A stretch of 13,983 nucleotides of DNA, from the NCBI GenBank assembly GCA_013331215.1, contig DUGU01000112.1, forward strand, positions 1 through 13,983, written 5' to 3'. The notes below the pieces were generated by a model. It searched no databases, had not been told where the DNA came from, and saw only the letters and a program-made list of their open reading frames with translations. The stretch is from Methanoregulaceae archaeon (lineage in GTDB: Archaea > Halobacteriota > Methanomicrobia > Methanomicrobiales > Methanospirillaceae). The translations under genes were made by a program, and so were the position numbers. Positions 6,400-12,174 of the stretch are shown here, piece after piece (the stretch's first letter is position 1; each line of letters starts with the position of its first letter).

Positions 6400-7382
6400 T
6401 GCTGTTGCTCCCTGATTCGTTCGGAGAGGCGTCGGACGAGCGGCGCCAGGGTCGTCGAGTACCAGCCCCGATCTACAAAGCGGGGGTGGATGCACAGCCG
6501 CTCGACCAGCTCGGCATCGGGCGCGACGGCGCGCCTGAGCTCGTCGACGGCCGGCCAGGGGTGGTTGGGGTTGATGTGGTCGATCGAACAGGGCGAGACA
6601 CCGCCCAGATCGTCTGCGCCGCATCGGACGAGGGCGGCCGCGTCCGCGAGGTTCGGTGGGACCTGGACCGCGACCTCAGCCGGCAGCACCTCCCGGGCCA
6701 GCCGGACAGTCGCGCAGTACTCGGCGGGCCCAATCGTCGACGCGCCGGCCATGCCCGTGCCGTCCTGCGGCGCGAAGTTCTGGAGGATCACCTCCTGGAT
6801 GTGACCGTACCGCCGCTGCAGGGCCGCGATCGACTCGAGCGACTCGAGGCGGTCCGCCGCTGTCTCTCCGATCCCGAGCAGGAGCCCGGTCGTGAACGGG
6901 ATCCGGAGACGGCCCGCTGCCTCGATCGTGGCGAGCCGCGCCGCGGGATCCTTCCCCGGCGAGCCCTCGTGCGCTTTCACTCTCGCCGTCGTCTCGAGCA
7001 TCAGCCCCATGCTCGCGTTCACCTCCGCGAGCGACGAGAGCTCGTCCTCGTCGAGCACCCCCGCGTTCGTATGGGGCAGGAGCCCGCGGCCGATCGCGTC
7101 GACGCAGAGCCGGCGGCAGTAGTCGAGGACGGACACCTCACCGACGGCTCCGAGCTCGGCCCCGAAGCCGGGCACCTCCTCCGGCCGCTCGCCGAAGGTG
7201 AAAAGGGCCTCCGTGCAGCCCGTGCGGGCGCCCTCGTCGAGGACGGTCCCGACCTCGCCGGGGCGCATCAGGCACCCGGGCCCGACAGGTCGGCGAAAGC
7301 CGCAGTACGCGCACCGGTTCCTGCAGACCGTCGTCAGTGGCAGGAAAACGTTCCGCGAGAACGTGATCCGGCGGCGGGGCAT
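6396..7382 (-). CDS. cofG: 7,8-didemethyl-8-hydroxy-5-deazariboflavin synthase subunit CofG
   Basis: 328 residues. CofG is a radical SAM enzyme that, with CofH, builds the F0 chromophore of coenzyme F420 from 5-amino-6-ribitylamino-uracil and tyrosine. The radical SAM motif CRNRCAYC is at residues 20-27 (CxxxCxxC). The opening ITFSRNVFLPLTTVCRNRC, then LPHTNAGVL, GLMLETTA, TTGLLLGIGET, QEVILQNFAPQDGT and DDLGGVSP are CofG-specific. An in-frame stop nine codons upstream fixes the ATG at 7382. No Shine-Dalgarno site precedes it. A weak TATA-like TTGAATAG at 7404-7411 (minus) would give a leaderless mRNA, or a stronger box at 7496-7503 would give a ~93-base leader. It is the first gene of the operon with purC, purS, purQ and ftrB. 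Linking F420 and purine genes is metabolically loose. Confidence 0.96.
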   Translation of the reverse strand: MPRRRITFSRNVFLPLTTVCRNRCAYCGFRRPVGPGCLMRPGEVGTVLDEGARTGCTEALFTFGERPEEVPGFGAELGAVGEVSVLDYCRRLCVDAIGRGLLPHTNAGVLDEDELSSLAEVNASMGLMLETTARVKAHEGSPGKDPAARLATIEAAGRLRIPFTTGLLLGIGETAADRLESLESIAALQRRYGHIQEVILQNFAPQDGTGMAGASTIGPAEYCATVRLAREVLPAEVAVQVPPNLADAAALVRCGADDLGGVSPCSIDHINPNHPWPAVDELRRAVAPDAELVERLCIHPRFVDRGWYSTTLAPLVRRLSERIREQQQ

Positions 7383-7407
7383 GTATACAGATGGGAGGCG
7401 CCACTAT

Positions 7408-7479
7408 TCAAGCTTCACCGTCAAGTCCGTCTCCGTGCGGCAGGTCGTCCAGGACGGCGCGGAAAAGGTCCTGCGGCAT
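7408..7479 (-). CDS. Possible 23-residue leader ORF upstream of cofG
   Basis: On the minus strand an ATG at 7479 opens MPQDLFRAVLDDLPHGDGLD and three more residues, ending at a TGA 25 bases before the cofG ATG. A palindromic TATA-like GTATATAC is centred about 20 bases upstream, near leaderless spacing. The product is acidic with no known match. It could be chance. Confidence 0.18.
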   Translation of the reverse strand: MPQDLFRAVLDDLPHGDGLDGEA

Positions 7480-7495
7480 TTGAATTATCTAAGTT

Positions 7496-7503
7496 GTATA
7501 TAC
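7496..7503. promoter_or_regulatory. Palindromic TATA-like box in the cofG/amylase intergenic region
   Basis: GTATATAC reads the same on both strands. On the minus strand it would place a transcription start near 7475 for the cofG operon. On the plus strand it would give the amylase a leader of about 150 bases. It sits at the edge of an AT-rich block (about 7477-7580) in the divergent intergenic region. Confidence 0.4.
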
Positions 7504-7510
7504 GTTTTGT

Positions 7511-7561
7511 TGCATTATTTCAGTCCCTTTTGTCCCATTATGCCTAATTACAGTCCGTTTT
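7511..7561 (+). repeat. Imperfect 21-bp direct repeat spaced 30 bp (candidate operator)
   Basis: The 21 bases at 7511-7531 and 7541-7561 match at 17 positions; the conserved core is CAGTCC(C/G)TTTT at 7521 and 7551. The 30-bp period is close to three helical turns, so a regulator could bind both copies on one face of the DNA. The copies lie between the palindromic TATA box and the amylase TATA box. Confidence 0.35.
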
Positions 7562-7573
7562 CCCGGAAACTTC

Positions 7574-7579
7574 TTATAC
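7574..7579 (+). promoter_or_regulatory. TATA box (with BRE-like GAAAC) of the amylase operon
   Basis: TTATAC preceded by GGAAAC at 7565-7570 resembles an archaeal BRE/TATA pair and predicts a start near 7602. The leader to the ribosome site at 7668-7675 would be about 70 bases. Confidence 0.5.
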
Positions 7580-7595
7580 CCTCCTCGGCAGCACT

Positions 7596-7613
7596 ACCTA
7601 TCCTGCAATAGGT
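7596..7613. promoter_or_regulatory. Inverted repeat at the predicted amylase transcription start
   Basis: ACCTAT-N6-ATAGGT is a perfect 6+6 inverted repeat covering the predicted start near 7602. This is a typical place for a repressor operator. A second inverted pair, AGCGACG (7623-7629) and CGTCGCT (7659-7665), could fold in the leader just before the ribosome site. Confidence 0.35.
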
Positions 7614-7672
7614 GAGACGGCCAGCGACGCCGTAGCCACTCCCAGCATGTCCGGCCACCGTCGCTACAGGAG

Positions 7673-9139
7673 GTGTGCATCATTCCCGAGATCGTCCTAG
7701 GATTCGAGGTCCACCAGCCACTGCGGCTGAGGAGAGCATTCCGCTCCGAACCGGCCCCCGCCGAACCCGACCGGTACTTCGACCCGATTAACCGCGAGAT
7801 TCTGGAGCGGGTCGCGAACCGCTGCTACGACCCAGCCGTCCGCACTGTACTCGATAATCTCGACGCCGGCCACCAGTTCGCCTTCTCATTCTCGGGGACG
7901 CTGATCGAGCAGCTCGAGCGTTGGCGCCCGGATACGCTCGACCTCTTCGGCCAGGTGGCCCGACACCGCAACGCCGAGGTGCTTGCCCAGACCTACTACC
8001 ACTCCGTCGCGTCCCTTTTCCATGATAAGACGGAGTTCGCAAAACAGGTCTATCAGCACATGGACGCGCTCTGGGACCTCTTCCATGTCCGTCCCGTCAC
8101 GTTCGAAAACACCGAGTTCATCTATTCGAACGAAATCGCGGAAAAGGCGGGAGAACTCGGGTTCCTCGCCGCGTATACGGAGGGGGTGCCGTGGGTCCTC
8201 GGGGACCGATCACCGAACCGGCTCTATCTCTGCATGGGCATGCCGACTCTCCTCCGGAACACCCATCTCTCGGACGAGATCGCTTACCGCTACGGTGGTT
8301 CGCTAGCAGAGCGCCATAGTCCGTCCGAGACCCTCGAGGTCGGAGCGTACGCGGACGAGGTGGCTTCTATCGCCGATCCTGTCGTCTCGGTCTTCAAGGA
8401 CTTCGAGACCTACGGCGAACACTTCGGCGCCGAGACGGGAATCCTCGATTTCCTCCGCGCCCTGCCGGACGCGCTCGCCGAGCGTGGCGTCACCACGACC
8501 CTGCCTCGCCGTGTGATCGCCGAGCACCAGCCCGAGGACATCCTGAGCATCCCCGAGCCGATCTCGTGGGCGGACCGGGAGAAGGACCTCTCGGCGTGGA
8601 CCGGCAATGCGATGCAGCTCGCCGCGATCGCGGCCGTAGAGCGGGCCGAGGTCTTCGCCAACGATCAGGAGCTCTGGCGCAACCTTCAGATCAGCGACCA
8701 CTTCTACTACATGGCCATGAAGGACGGCGGGTGTGGAGAGATCCACGGCCTCTTCGCCCACCAGCAGCCCGAAGAGGCCTTCGAGACCTACATGGAGGCG
8801 ATCGCAGCGTTCACCGAGCAGGGAGCGGCAGCCATGCACGACGAGGCGGCGGCACATGCGCTCCGCACACTCCCACCGGGGCTCGCGTTCCATTTCCGGA
8901 CACCGGGTGGCGGCAACGGGCACACGGCGTACAGCCTCGACTCGTTCGCGGCCCTCGTACGGGAAGTGCCGCCGGAGTCGGTCCTGTACCACCAGGCTCG
9001 CGGAGACTTAGCCCGCTGGTTGCGCGAGGCGGTCGGCGACGGCGAAGTGGCCGTACGGATCGAGGGGCTTGACGATCCGGCCGGGATCGCCGAGCGGCTC
9101 GACGAGGCACGGGAGGTTCTATGGAGTCGCTTAAGTTAG
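7673..9139 (+). CDS. Glycoside hydrolase family 57 (alpha-amylase-like)
   Basis: 488 residues if read from GTG 7673. GH57 enzymes cleave or transfer alpha-glucans with retention. Five conserved regions can be seen: HQP at 14-16; GTLIEQ at 75-80; FENTEFIY at 144-151, with Glu148 the likely nucleophile; DFETYGEHF at 243-251, with Asp243 the likely acid/base; and WTGNAMQ at 309-315. There is no signal peptide, so it acts on intracellular glucan. The start is unusual: the strong ribosome site AGGAGGTG at 7668-7675 overlaps the GTG itself. Homologues as I know them begin M-P-x-I-x-x-GFEVHQP, which puts the start at the ATT codon 7682, six bases after the ribosome site. It overlaps the GT4 gene by 19 bases, forming an alpha-glucan operon. 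Confidence 0.92.
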   Translation: MCIIPEIVLGFEVHQPLRLRRAFRSEPAPAEPDRYFDPINREILERVANRCYDPAVRTVLDNLDAGHQFAFSFSGTLIEQLERWRPDTLDLFGQVARHRNAEVLAQTYYHSVASLFHDKTEFAKQVYQHMDALWDLFHVRPVTFENTEFIYSNEIAEKAGELGFLAAYTEGVPWVLGDRSPNRLYLCMGMPTLLRNTHLSDEIAYRYGGSLAERHSPSETLEVGAYADEVASIADPVVSVFKDFETYGEHFGAETGILDFLRALPDALAERGVTTTLPRRVIAEHQPEDILSIPEPISWADREKDLSAWTGNAMQLAAIAAVERAEVFANDQELWRNLQISDHFYYMAMKDGGCGEIHGLFAHQQPEEAFETYMEAIAAFTEQGAAAMHDEAAAHALRTLPPGLAFHFRTPGGGNGHTAYSLDSFAALVREVPPESVLYHQARGDLARWLREAVGDGEVAVRIEGLDDPAGIAERLDEAREVLWSRLS

Positions 9140-10254
9140 GCTTCTTCTGCTGGGAGTCGCTCCACGCGGTCCGGCTCGGCGGGCTCGCCAACGCGGCCAC
9201 TCATCTGGCCGAGGCGCTCGCGAAAAACCACGAGGTCCACTTCTTCACCCGCGGCGAGTCTCCCGATCGCGAGGTCGCCGGGGTCTCCTACCACTACTGC
9301 CAACCTGAGGGCGAGAACATCGTCGACTATTGCCGATCGATGAGCAGACAGATGGTCGACCGCTTTGCTCAGGTCGACGGCAACTTCGACTACCTCCATT
9401 TCCACGACTGGCATACGGTCGAGGCGCTCCGAGCCCTGCAGGATCGGGACACGATCTTCTCATTCCACTCGACCGAGTTCGGTCGGCACGGCAACACGGT
9501 CGGGACCGAGCAGATCTATCGGGACATCACGGAGATCGAGCGGACCGGTGCGCACCTCGCCCAGCAGGTGACAGCGGTCTCGGGGGTACTCAGGGACGAG
9601 GTGGTCAGCCTCTACGAGATCCCCGAGGAGAAGTGCGAGGTCGTCCCGAACGGCGTGATCCCGCGGGAATACCAACGGACCGTCAGCGCCGAGATGGTCA
9701 AGAAGGAGTACGGCGTCCCCCCGGACGCGCCCATGATCTTCTTCATCGGCCGGCTAGAGCACCAGAAGGGACCCGACCTCCTCCTCGACGGCGTACCGGA
9801 TGTGCTCGGCGAGCACCCCGACGCCCATCTCCTGATCGCCGGCAACGGGCTGATGCTGGCCGGCCTCCAGGCCACAGTCCGGGGCATGCCGGTTCGGTTC
9901 CTCGGTCTGATCCCGGACGCCGAGTACGTCCGCCTCCTCAATGCAGCCGACCTCGTGGTGATCCCGAGCCGGAACGAGCCGTTCGGGCTCGTCCTGCTCG
10001 AGGCCTGGTCGGCCTCGCGGGCCGTGGTCGCGACGAATGTCGGCGGCCTCTCAGAGAACATCGACCACCTCATCGACGGTGTGAAGGTCGCGGTCAGCTC
10101 CGCAGCCATCGCGCAGGGGATCAACCGGGTCATCGGCAACCCGTCGAGGCTCAGGGCTCTCGGCGCCGAAGGCCGGCAGAAGATTGAGAGCCGTTTCCGC
10201 TGGGACGCGATCGCGGGGACGTTCACGGGGATCTACCGTGCGATCGGTTCATGA
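9121..10254 (+). CDS. GT4 family glycosyltransferase, glycogen/starch synthase-like
   Basis: 377 residues with a GT-B fold. The N-terminal domain opens LKLGFFCWESLHAVRLGGLA, the glycine-rich acceptor loop seen in archaeal glycogen synthase-like GT4 proteins. HFHDWHT and SFHSTEFGRHGNTV follow in the first half. The C-terminal donor domain has FFIGRLEHQKGPDLLL (K for donor phosphate), then EPFGLVLLE, the EX7E catalytic signature, and VGGLSENI. No membrane segment is visible. The start has GGAGG at 9112-9116 inside the amylase gene. GH57 plus GT4 pairs occur in other methanogens and Thermococcales with storage glucan, so synthesis or extension of an alpha-1,4-glucan from a nucleotide sugar is likely. 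The precise donor (ADP- or UDP-glucose) cannot be told. Confidence 0.9.
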   Translation: MESLKLGFFCWESLHAVRLGGLANAATHLAEALAKNHEVHFFTRGESPDREVAGVSYHYCQPEGENIVDYCRSMSRQMVDRFAQVDGNFDYLHFHDWHTVEALRALQDRDTIFSFHSTEFGRHGNTVGTEQIYRDITEIERTGAHLAQQVTAVSGVLRDEVVSLYEIPEEKCEVVPNGVIPREYQRTVSAEMVKKEYGVPPDAPMIFFIGRLEHQKGPDLLLDGVPDVLGEHPDAHLLIAGNGLMLAGLQATVRGMPVRFLGLIPDAEYVRLLNAADLVVIPSRNEPFGLVLLEAWSASRAVVATNVGGLSENIDHLIDGVKVAVSSAAIAQGINRVIGNPSRLRALGAEGRQKIESRFRWDAIAGTFTGIYRAIGS

Positions 10255-10288
10255 GGTGTCTCGGCTCAGTGACGAGTACCCGCCTCCC

Positions 10289-10295
10289 TTTTTTT
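10289..10295 (+). terminator. T-run terminator after the glucan operon
   Basis: Seven T residues flanked by C-runs lie 34 bases after the GT4 stop codon, a plausible archaeal terminator. A CGGGTC-GG-GACCCG inverted repeat (10298-10311) follows directly, in the opposite order to a bacterial terminator. Confidence 0.5.
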
Positions 10296-10348
10296 CCCGG
10301 GTCGGGACCCGTCCTGTCCAGGTCATTGCGACCGCTGTGATCGACTTT

Positions 10349-10364
10349 CTCCGCGATTGCGGAG
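10349..10364 (+). other. Stem-loop CTCCGC-GATT-GCGGAG in the intergenic region
   Basis: A perfect six-base-pair stem with a four-base loop is followed by a pyrimidine stretch CTCTTCTTC. A second pairing, GAGCT (10362-10366) with AGCTC (10374-10378), excludes the first. This could be a transcript-end structure or a small RNA; there is no direct support for either. Confidence 0.25.
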
Positions 10365-10422
10365 CTCTTCTTCAGCTCGGCCGGAAACTGGCTCGACCTC
10401 ATCCCCCGCCGGTTCCTCCAGG

Positions 10423-10459
10423 GTTCGCGGCCGGACCGCACCCTTACGTTCTACCCCGG
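10423..10459 (+). repeat. 37-bp perfect direct repeat, copy 1
   Basis: The 37 bases beginning GTTCGCGGCCGGACCGCACC recur exactly at 10496-10532. The bases flanking the two copies are unrelated, so the unit has sharp ends. Inside the unit GCGG-CCGGA-CCGC can form a small hairpin. The 36 bases between the copies (10460-10495) are about 36% GC, far below the surroundings. Repeat and spacer lengths are those of a one-spacer CRISPR, but no cas genes or further repeats are present; a local duplication is the alternative. Confidence 0.85.
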
Positions 10460-10495
10460 CTGCTAGAGATCGTATTGTGGTATCTGAAAAATAGA

Positions 10496-10532
10496 GTTCG
10501 CGGCCGGACCGCACCCTTACGTTCTACCCCGG
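10496..10532 (+). repeat. 37-bp perfect direct repeat, copy 2
   Basis: This copy is identical to 10423-10459 at an offset of 73 bases. It ends about 40 bases before the TATA box of the phosphoribulokinase gene. Because 73 is not a multiple of three, the copies cannot encode a repeated peptide in one frame. Confidence 0.85.
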
Positions 10533-10572
10533 GGCGGCACCGCTCCGGCAGTCGAATGCAGGAACCCAAAAC

Positions 10573-10579
10573 GCTATAT
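10573..10579 (+). promoter_or_regulatory. TATA box of the phosphoribulokinase gene
   Basis: GCTATAT is centred about 31 bases before the ATG at 10607, predicting a start around 10601 and a near-leaderless mRNA. CAAAAC just upstream may be the BRE. Confidence 0.6.
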
Positions 10580-10606
10580 CCGGGGCGGACCCGTAGAGCT
10601 GGGAGC

Positions 10607-11641
10607 ATGGCAATGGGAGCAACGCCGGGCGCAGCGGGGCAGAACAGCACCAACAACGGTCTGAACTTCAAGGAGATCATCCGCGCCTCGCCCTGCGTCT
10701 TCGCCATCGGGGTGGCCGGCGATAGCGGTTCGGGCAAGACCACGTTCACCCAGTCGATCCGCGAGATCTTCGGCGAGGATCTGGTCACGACGATCACCCT
10801 CGACGACTACCACCTCTACGATCGCGCACAGCGGCGCGAGATGGGCGTGACCCCGCTCGACCCGGCAGCAAATCGGATCGACCTGATCGAGGAGCACCTG
10901 GCCGAGCTCAAAGCCGGGCGGTCGATCATGAAGCCGATCTACGACCACGCCGTCGGAACCTTCGGCGCGCCCGTCCCGTTCGCGCCGGGCAAGATCGTAA
11001 TCCTCGAGGGGCTGCATACGCTCTTCACACCCCACCTCCGCGAACTCCTCGACTTCTCTCTCTTCGTCGAGCCCGACCGCGAGGTCAAGGAAGCCTGGAA
11101 GATCCGGCGCGACATGGCCAAACGCGGGTACGACCGCGACCAGGTGCTCAGGGAGATCCTCGAACGGCAACCCGACTACCTCCGGTATATCGCGCCCCAG
11201 CGCGGCTTTGCCGACGTCGTGGTCCGGATCTCCCACTCGAAATACGGCTCGGCCCTCGCCCAGACCCGGAACGTCTACCAGGTCTCGTTAATCCAGGACC
11301 CGATGGACCAGACGGTCGGGGACGTCGACCTCGGGATCGACCTCTTCGCAATCCTCTCGCTGGCCGAGCGGAACTTCATGCTCGAGTTCATTAACCACGA
11401 AGACCCGCGCAGACGCCGGGGCGAGGTCGTCTTCGACGGCGAGCTCGGAGGTCACGTGGTCAGTCGGCTCGAGCAGTCGATCGAGGAGCAGACCCATGTC
11501 CGGCCGATCGCGATCGCCCGAGGACGGGAGTACGTGACTGCGGTCGACGTGGCCCAGCTGATCATCGCTTGGCGAATCATCCACCGTCGGATCTTCCTCG
11601 AACGGTGTATCGGACCAAATAAGCACGTAAAGGGAATGTAA
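10607..11641 (+). CDS. prk: Phosphoribulokinase (archaeal type, RHP pathway)
   Basis: 344 residues from the ATG at 10607. This start is supported by the TATA box at 10573-10579 and a GGGAG ribosome site; the open frame extends upstream only because GC-rich DNA lacks stops. The protein has a P-loop GDSGSGKTT at 38-46. TLDDYHLYDR follows, where Asp66/67 match the catalytic acid region of PRK/uridine kinases. Further on are KPIYDHAVGTF and the Walker B-like IVILEGLHTLF. The long C-terminal half (after about residue 200) distinguishes PRK from uridine kinase. Phosphoribulokinase makes ribulose 1,5-bisphosphate from ribulose 5-phosphate and ATP. In Methanospirillum hungatei this enzyme type was shown to work with RuBisCO in the reductive hexulose-phosphate pathway. 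The glucan genes just upstream fit a carbohydrate role. Uridine kinase is a less likely alternative. Confidence 0.88.
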   Translation: MAMGATPGAAGQNSTNNGLNFKEIIRASPCVFAIGVAGDSGSGKTTFTQSIREIFGEDLVTTITLDDYHLYDRAQRREMGVTPLDPAANRIDLIEEHLAELKAGRSIMKPIYDHAVGTFGAPVPFAPGKIVILEGLHTLFTPHLRELLDFSLFVEPDREVKEAWKIRRDMAKRGYDRDQVLREILERQPDYLRYIAPQRGFADVVVRISHSKYGSALAQTRNVYQVSLIQDPMDQTVGDVDLGIDLFAILSLAERNFMLEFINHEDPRRRRGEVVFDGELGGHVVSRLEQSIEEQTHVRPIAIARGREYVTAVDVAQLIIAWRIIHRRIFLERCIGPNKHVKGM

Positions 11642-11644
11642 CAA

Positions 11645-11653
11645 TTATATATA
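11645..11653 (+). promoter_or_regulatory. TATA box in the PRK/DUF7123-like gap
   Basis: TTATATATA begins four bases after the phosphoribulokinase stop codon and predicts a start near 11675. That is after the ATG at 11668 and just before the in-frame ATG at 11680. Confidence 0.6.
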
Positions 11654-11667
11654 CGAGAGATGCACCA

Positions 11668-11931
11668 ATGGACAGGGATATGTCGACCGCAAGCCGTATC
11701 CGCGAGAGCTACAACGATAGCCAGGAGCGGATCGTTCTCTACCTGCGGACGGCGCTTCGCAAGGGGAAGTATTACTACAAGTCGAAATACATCGCCCGCG
11801 ACCTCGGGCTCTCCTCCAAGGAGGTCGGGACCAACATGGCGATCCTGGCCGAGATCTGCGAGGATCTGACCATCATCCGCTGGTCCTACTCCAACAGCAC
11901 GACCTGGATGGTCACTCCGAAGGGGGCGTAA
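11668..11931 (+). CDS. DUF7123-like small winged-helix protein
   Basis: 87 residues. The core resembles the archaeal DUF7123 family: RIVLYLRTALRKGKYYYKSK, then YIARDLGLSSKEVGTNMAIL and a final YSNSTTWMVT strand. It reads as a small winged-helix fold in which KSKYIARDLGLSSKEVGTNM is the helix-turn-helix, so DNA or RNA binding is likely. There are no cysteines for metal except one in EICEDL. A TATA box at 11645-11653 fits translation from the second ATG (11680, MSTASRIRES) as a leaderless mRNA better than from 11668. The product would then be 83 residues. It sits six bases before the next small gene, with which it is probably cotranscribed. Function is unknown; the family name is from memory of sequence pattern. 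Confidence 0.72.
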   Translation: MDRDMSTASRIRESYNDSQERIVLYLRTALRKGKYYYKSKYIARDLGLSSKEVGTNMAILAEICEDLTIIRWSYSNSTTWMVTPKGA

Positions 11932-11937
11932 TCCCGC

Positions 11938-12123
11938 GTGGCGCGCGTCGAGTTCGTCTCGCGAATCGAGTTCGTGGCCCAGGTGGACGATGATAAGGAC
12001 TGCCTGATGGCCCAGGACGAGACTCAGTCGAGCACGGGCGCGCTCTGGTTCAACATCGACGTGCCGAAGGGGCACGGGTTCGCGAGCGGCGATCAGGTCC
12101 GGATTACGATCGAGCGGGTCTGA
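11938..12123 (+). CDS. Unrecognised 61-residue protein in operon with the DUF7123-like gene
   Basis: A GTG start six bases after the preceding stop opens ARVEFVSRIEFVAQVDDD after the initiator. It ends GHGFASGDQVRITIERV. Alternating hydrophobic residues suggest a small all-beta fold (four to five strands), and the closing GDQVRITIE strand recalls small beta-barrel proteins such as AbrB- or OB-like domains. That is only a shape impression. There is one Cys and no membrane segment. A GGGGG stretch at 11923-11927 could serve as ribosome site. Codon use matches the neighbours, and the spacing to the upstream gene argues for a real cotranscribed gene. No function is proposed. Confidence 0.62.
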   Translation: MARVEFVSRIEFVAQVDDDKDCLMAQDETQSSTGALWFNIDVPKGHGFASGDQVRITIERV

Positions 12124-12143
12124 TCCCCTCTCTCCTCCAGAAC

Positions 12144-12150
12144 ATTTATT
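12144..12150 (+). promoter_or_regulatory. TATA box of the SoxB-like/DsrE-like operon
   Basis: ATTTATT is centred about 28 bases before the ATG at 12175, which predicts a leaderless mRNA. No ribosome site is present before the ATG, consistent with this. Confidence 0.6.
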
Positions 12151-12174
12151 CACGCCACTGCCGTATTCGGGGCC

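Noticed and set aside
6405..7547. A 380-codon plus-strand open frame
   Set aside because: It lies opposite cofG, which has its radical SAM motif; the translation is Arg/Gly/Glu-rich shadow sequence.
7198..7611. A 137-codon plus-strand frame across the cofG/amylase gap
   Set aside because: Its first half is antisense to cofG and its second half crosses the AT-rich promoter region.
7647..7700. Out-of-frame upstream ORF (17 codons) overlapping the amylase start
   Set aside because: There is no ribosome site before its ATG and its translation is Arg/Ser-rich; it is most likely chance.
10423..10532. Repeat pair as tRNA or attachment-site fragments
   Set aside because: The GTTCG start hints at a T arm, but no matching stem or acceptor follows and no integrase is present.
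10184..10606. N-terminal extension of the phosphoribulokinase frame
   Set aside because: It overlaps the end of the GT4 gene, crosses the T-run and both repeat copies, and a TATA box plus ribosome site mark the ATG at 10607.
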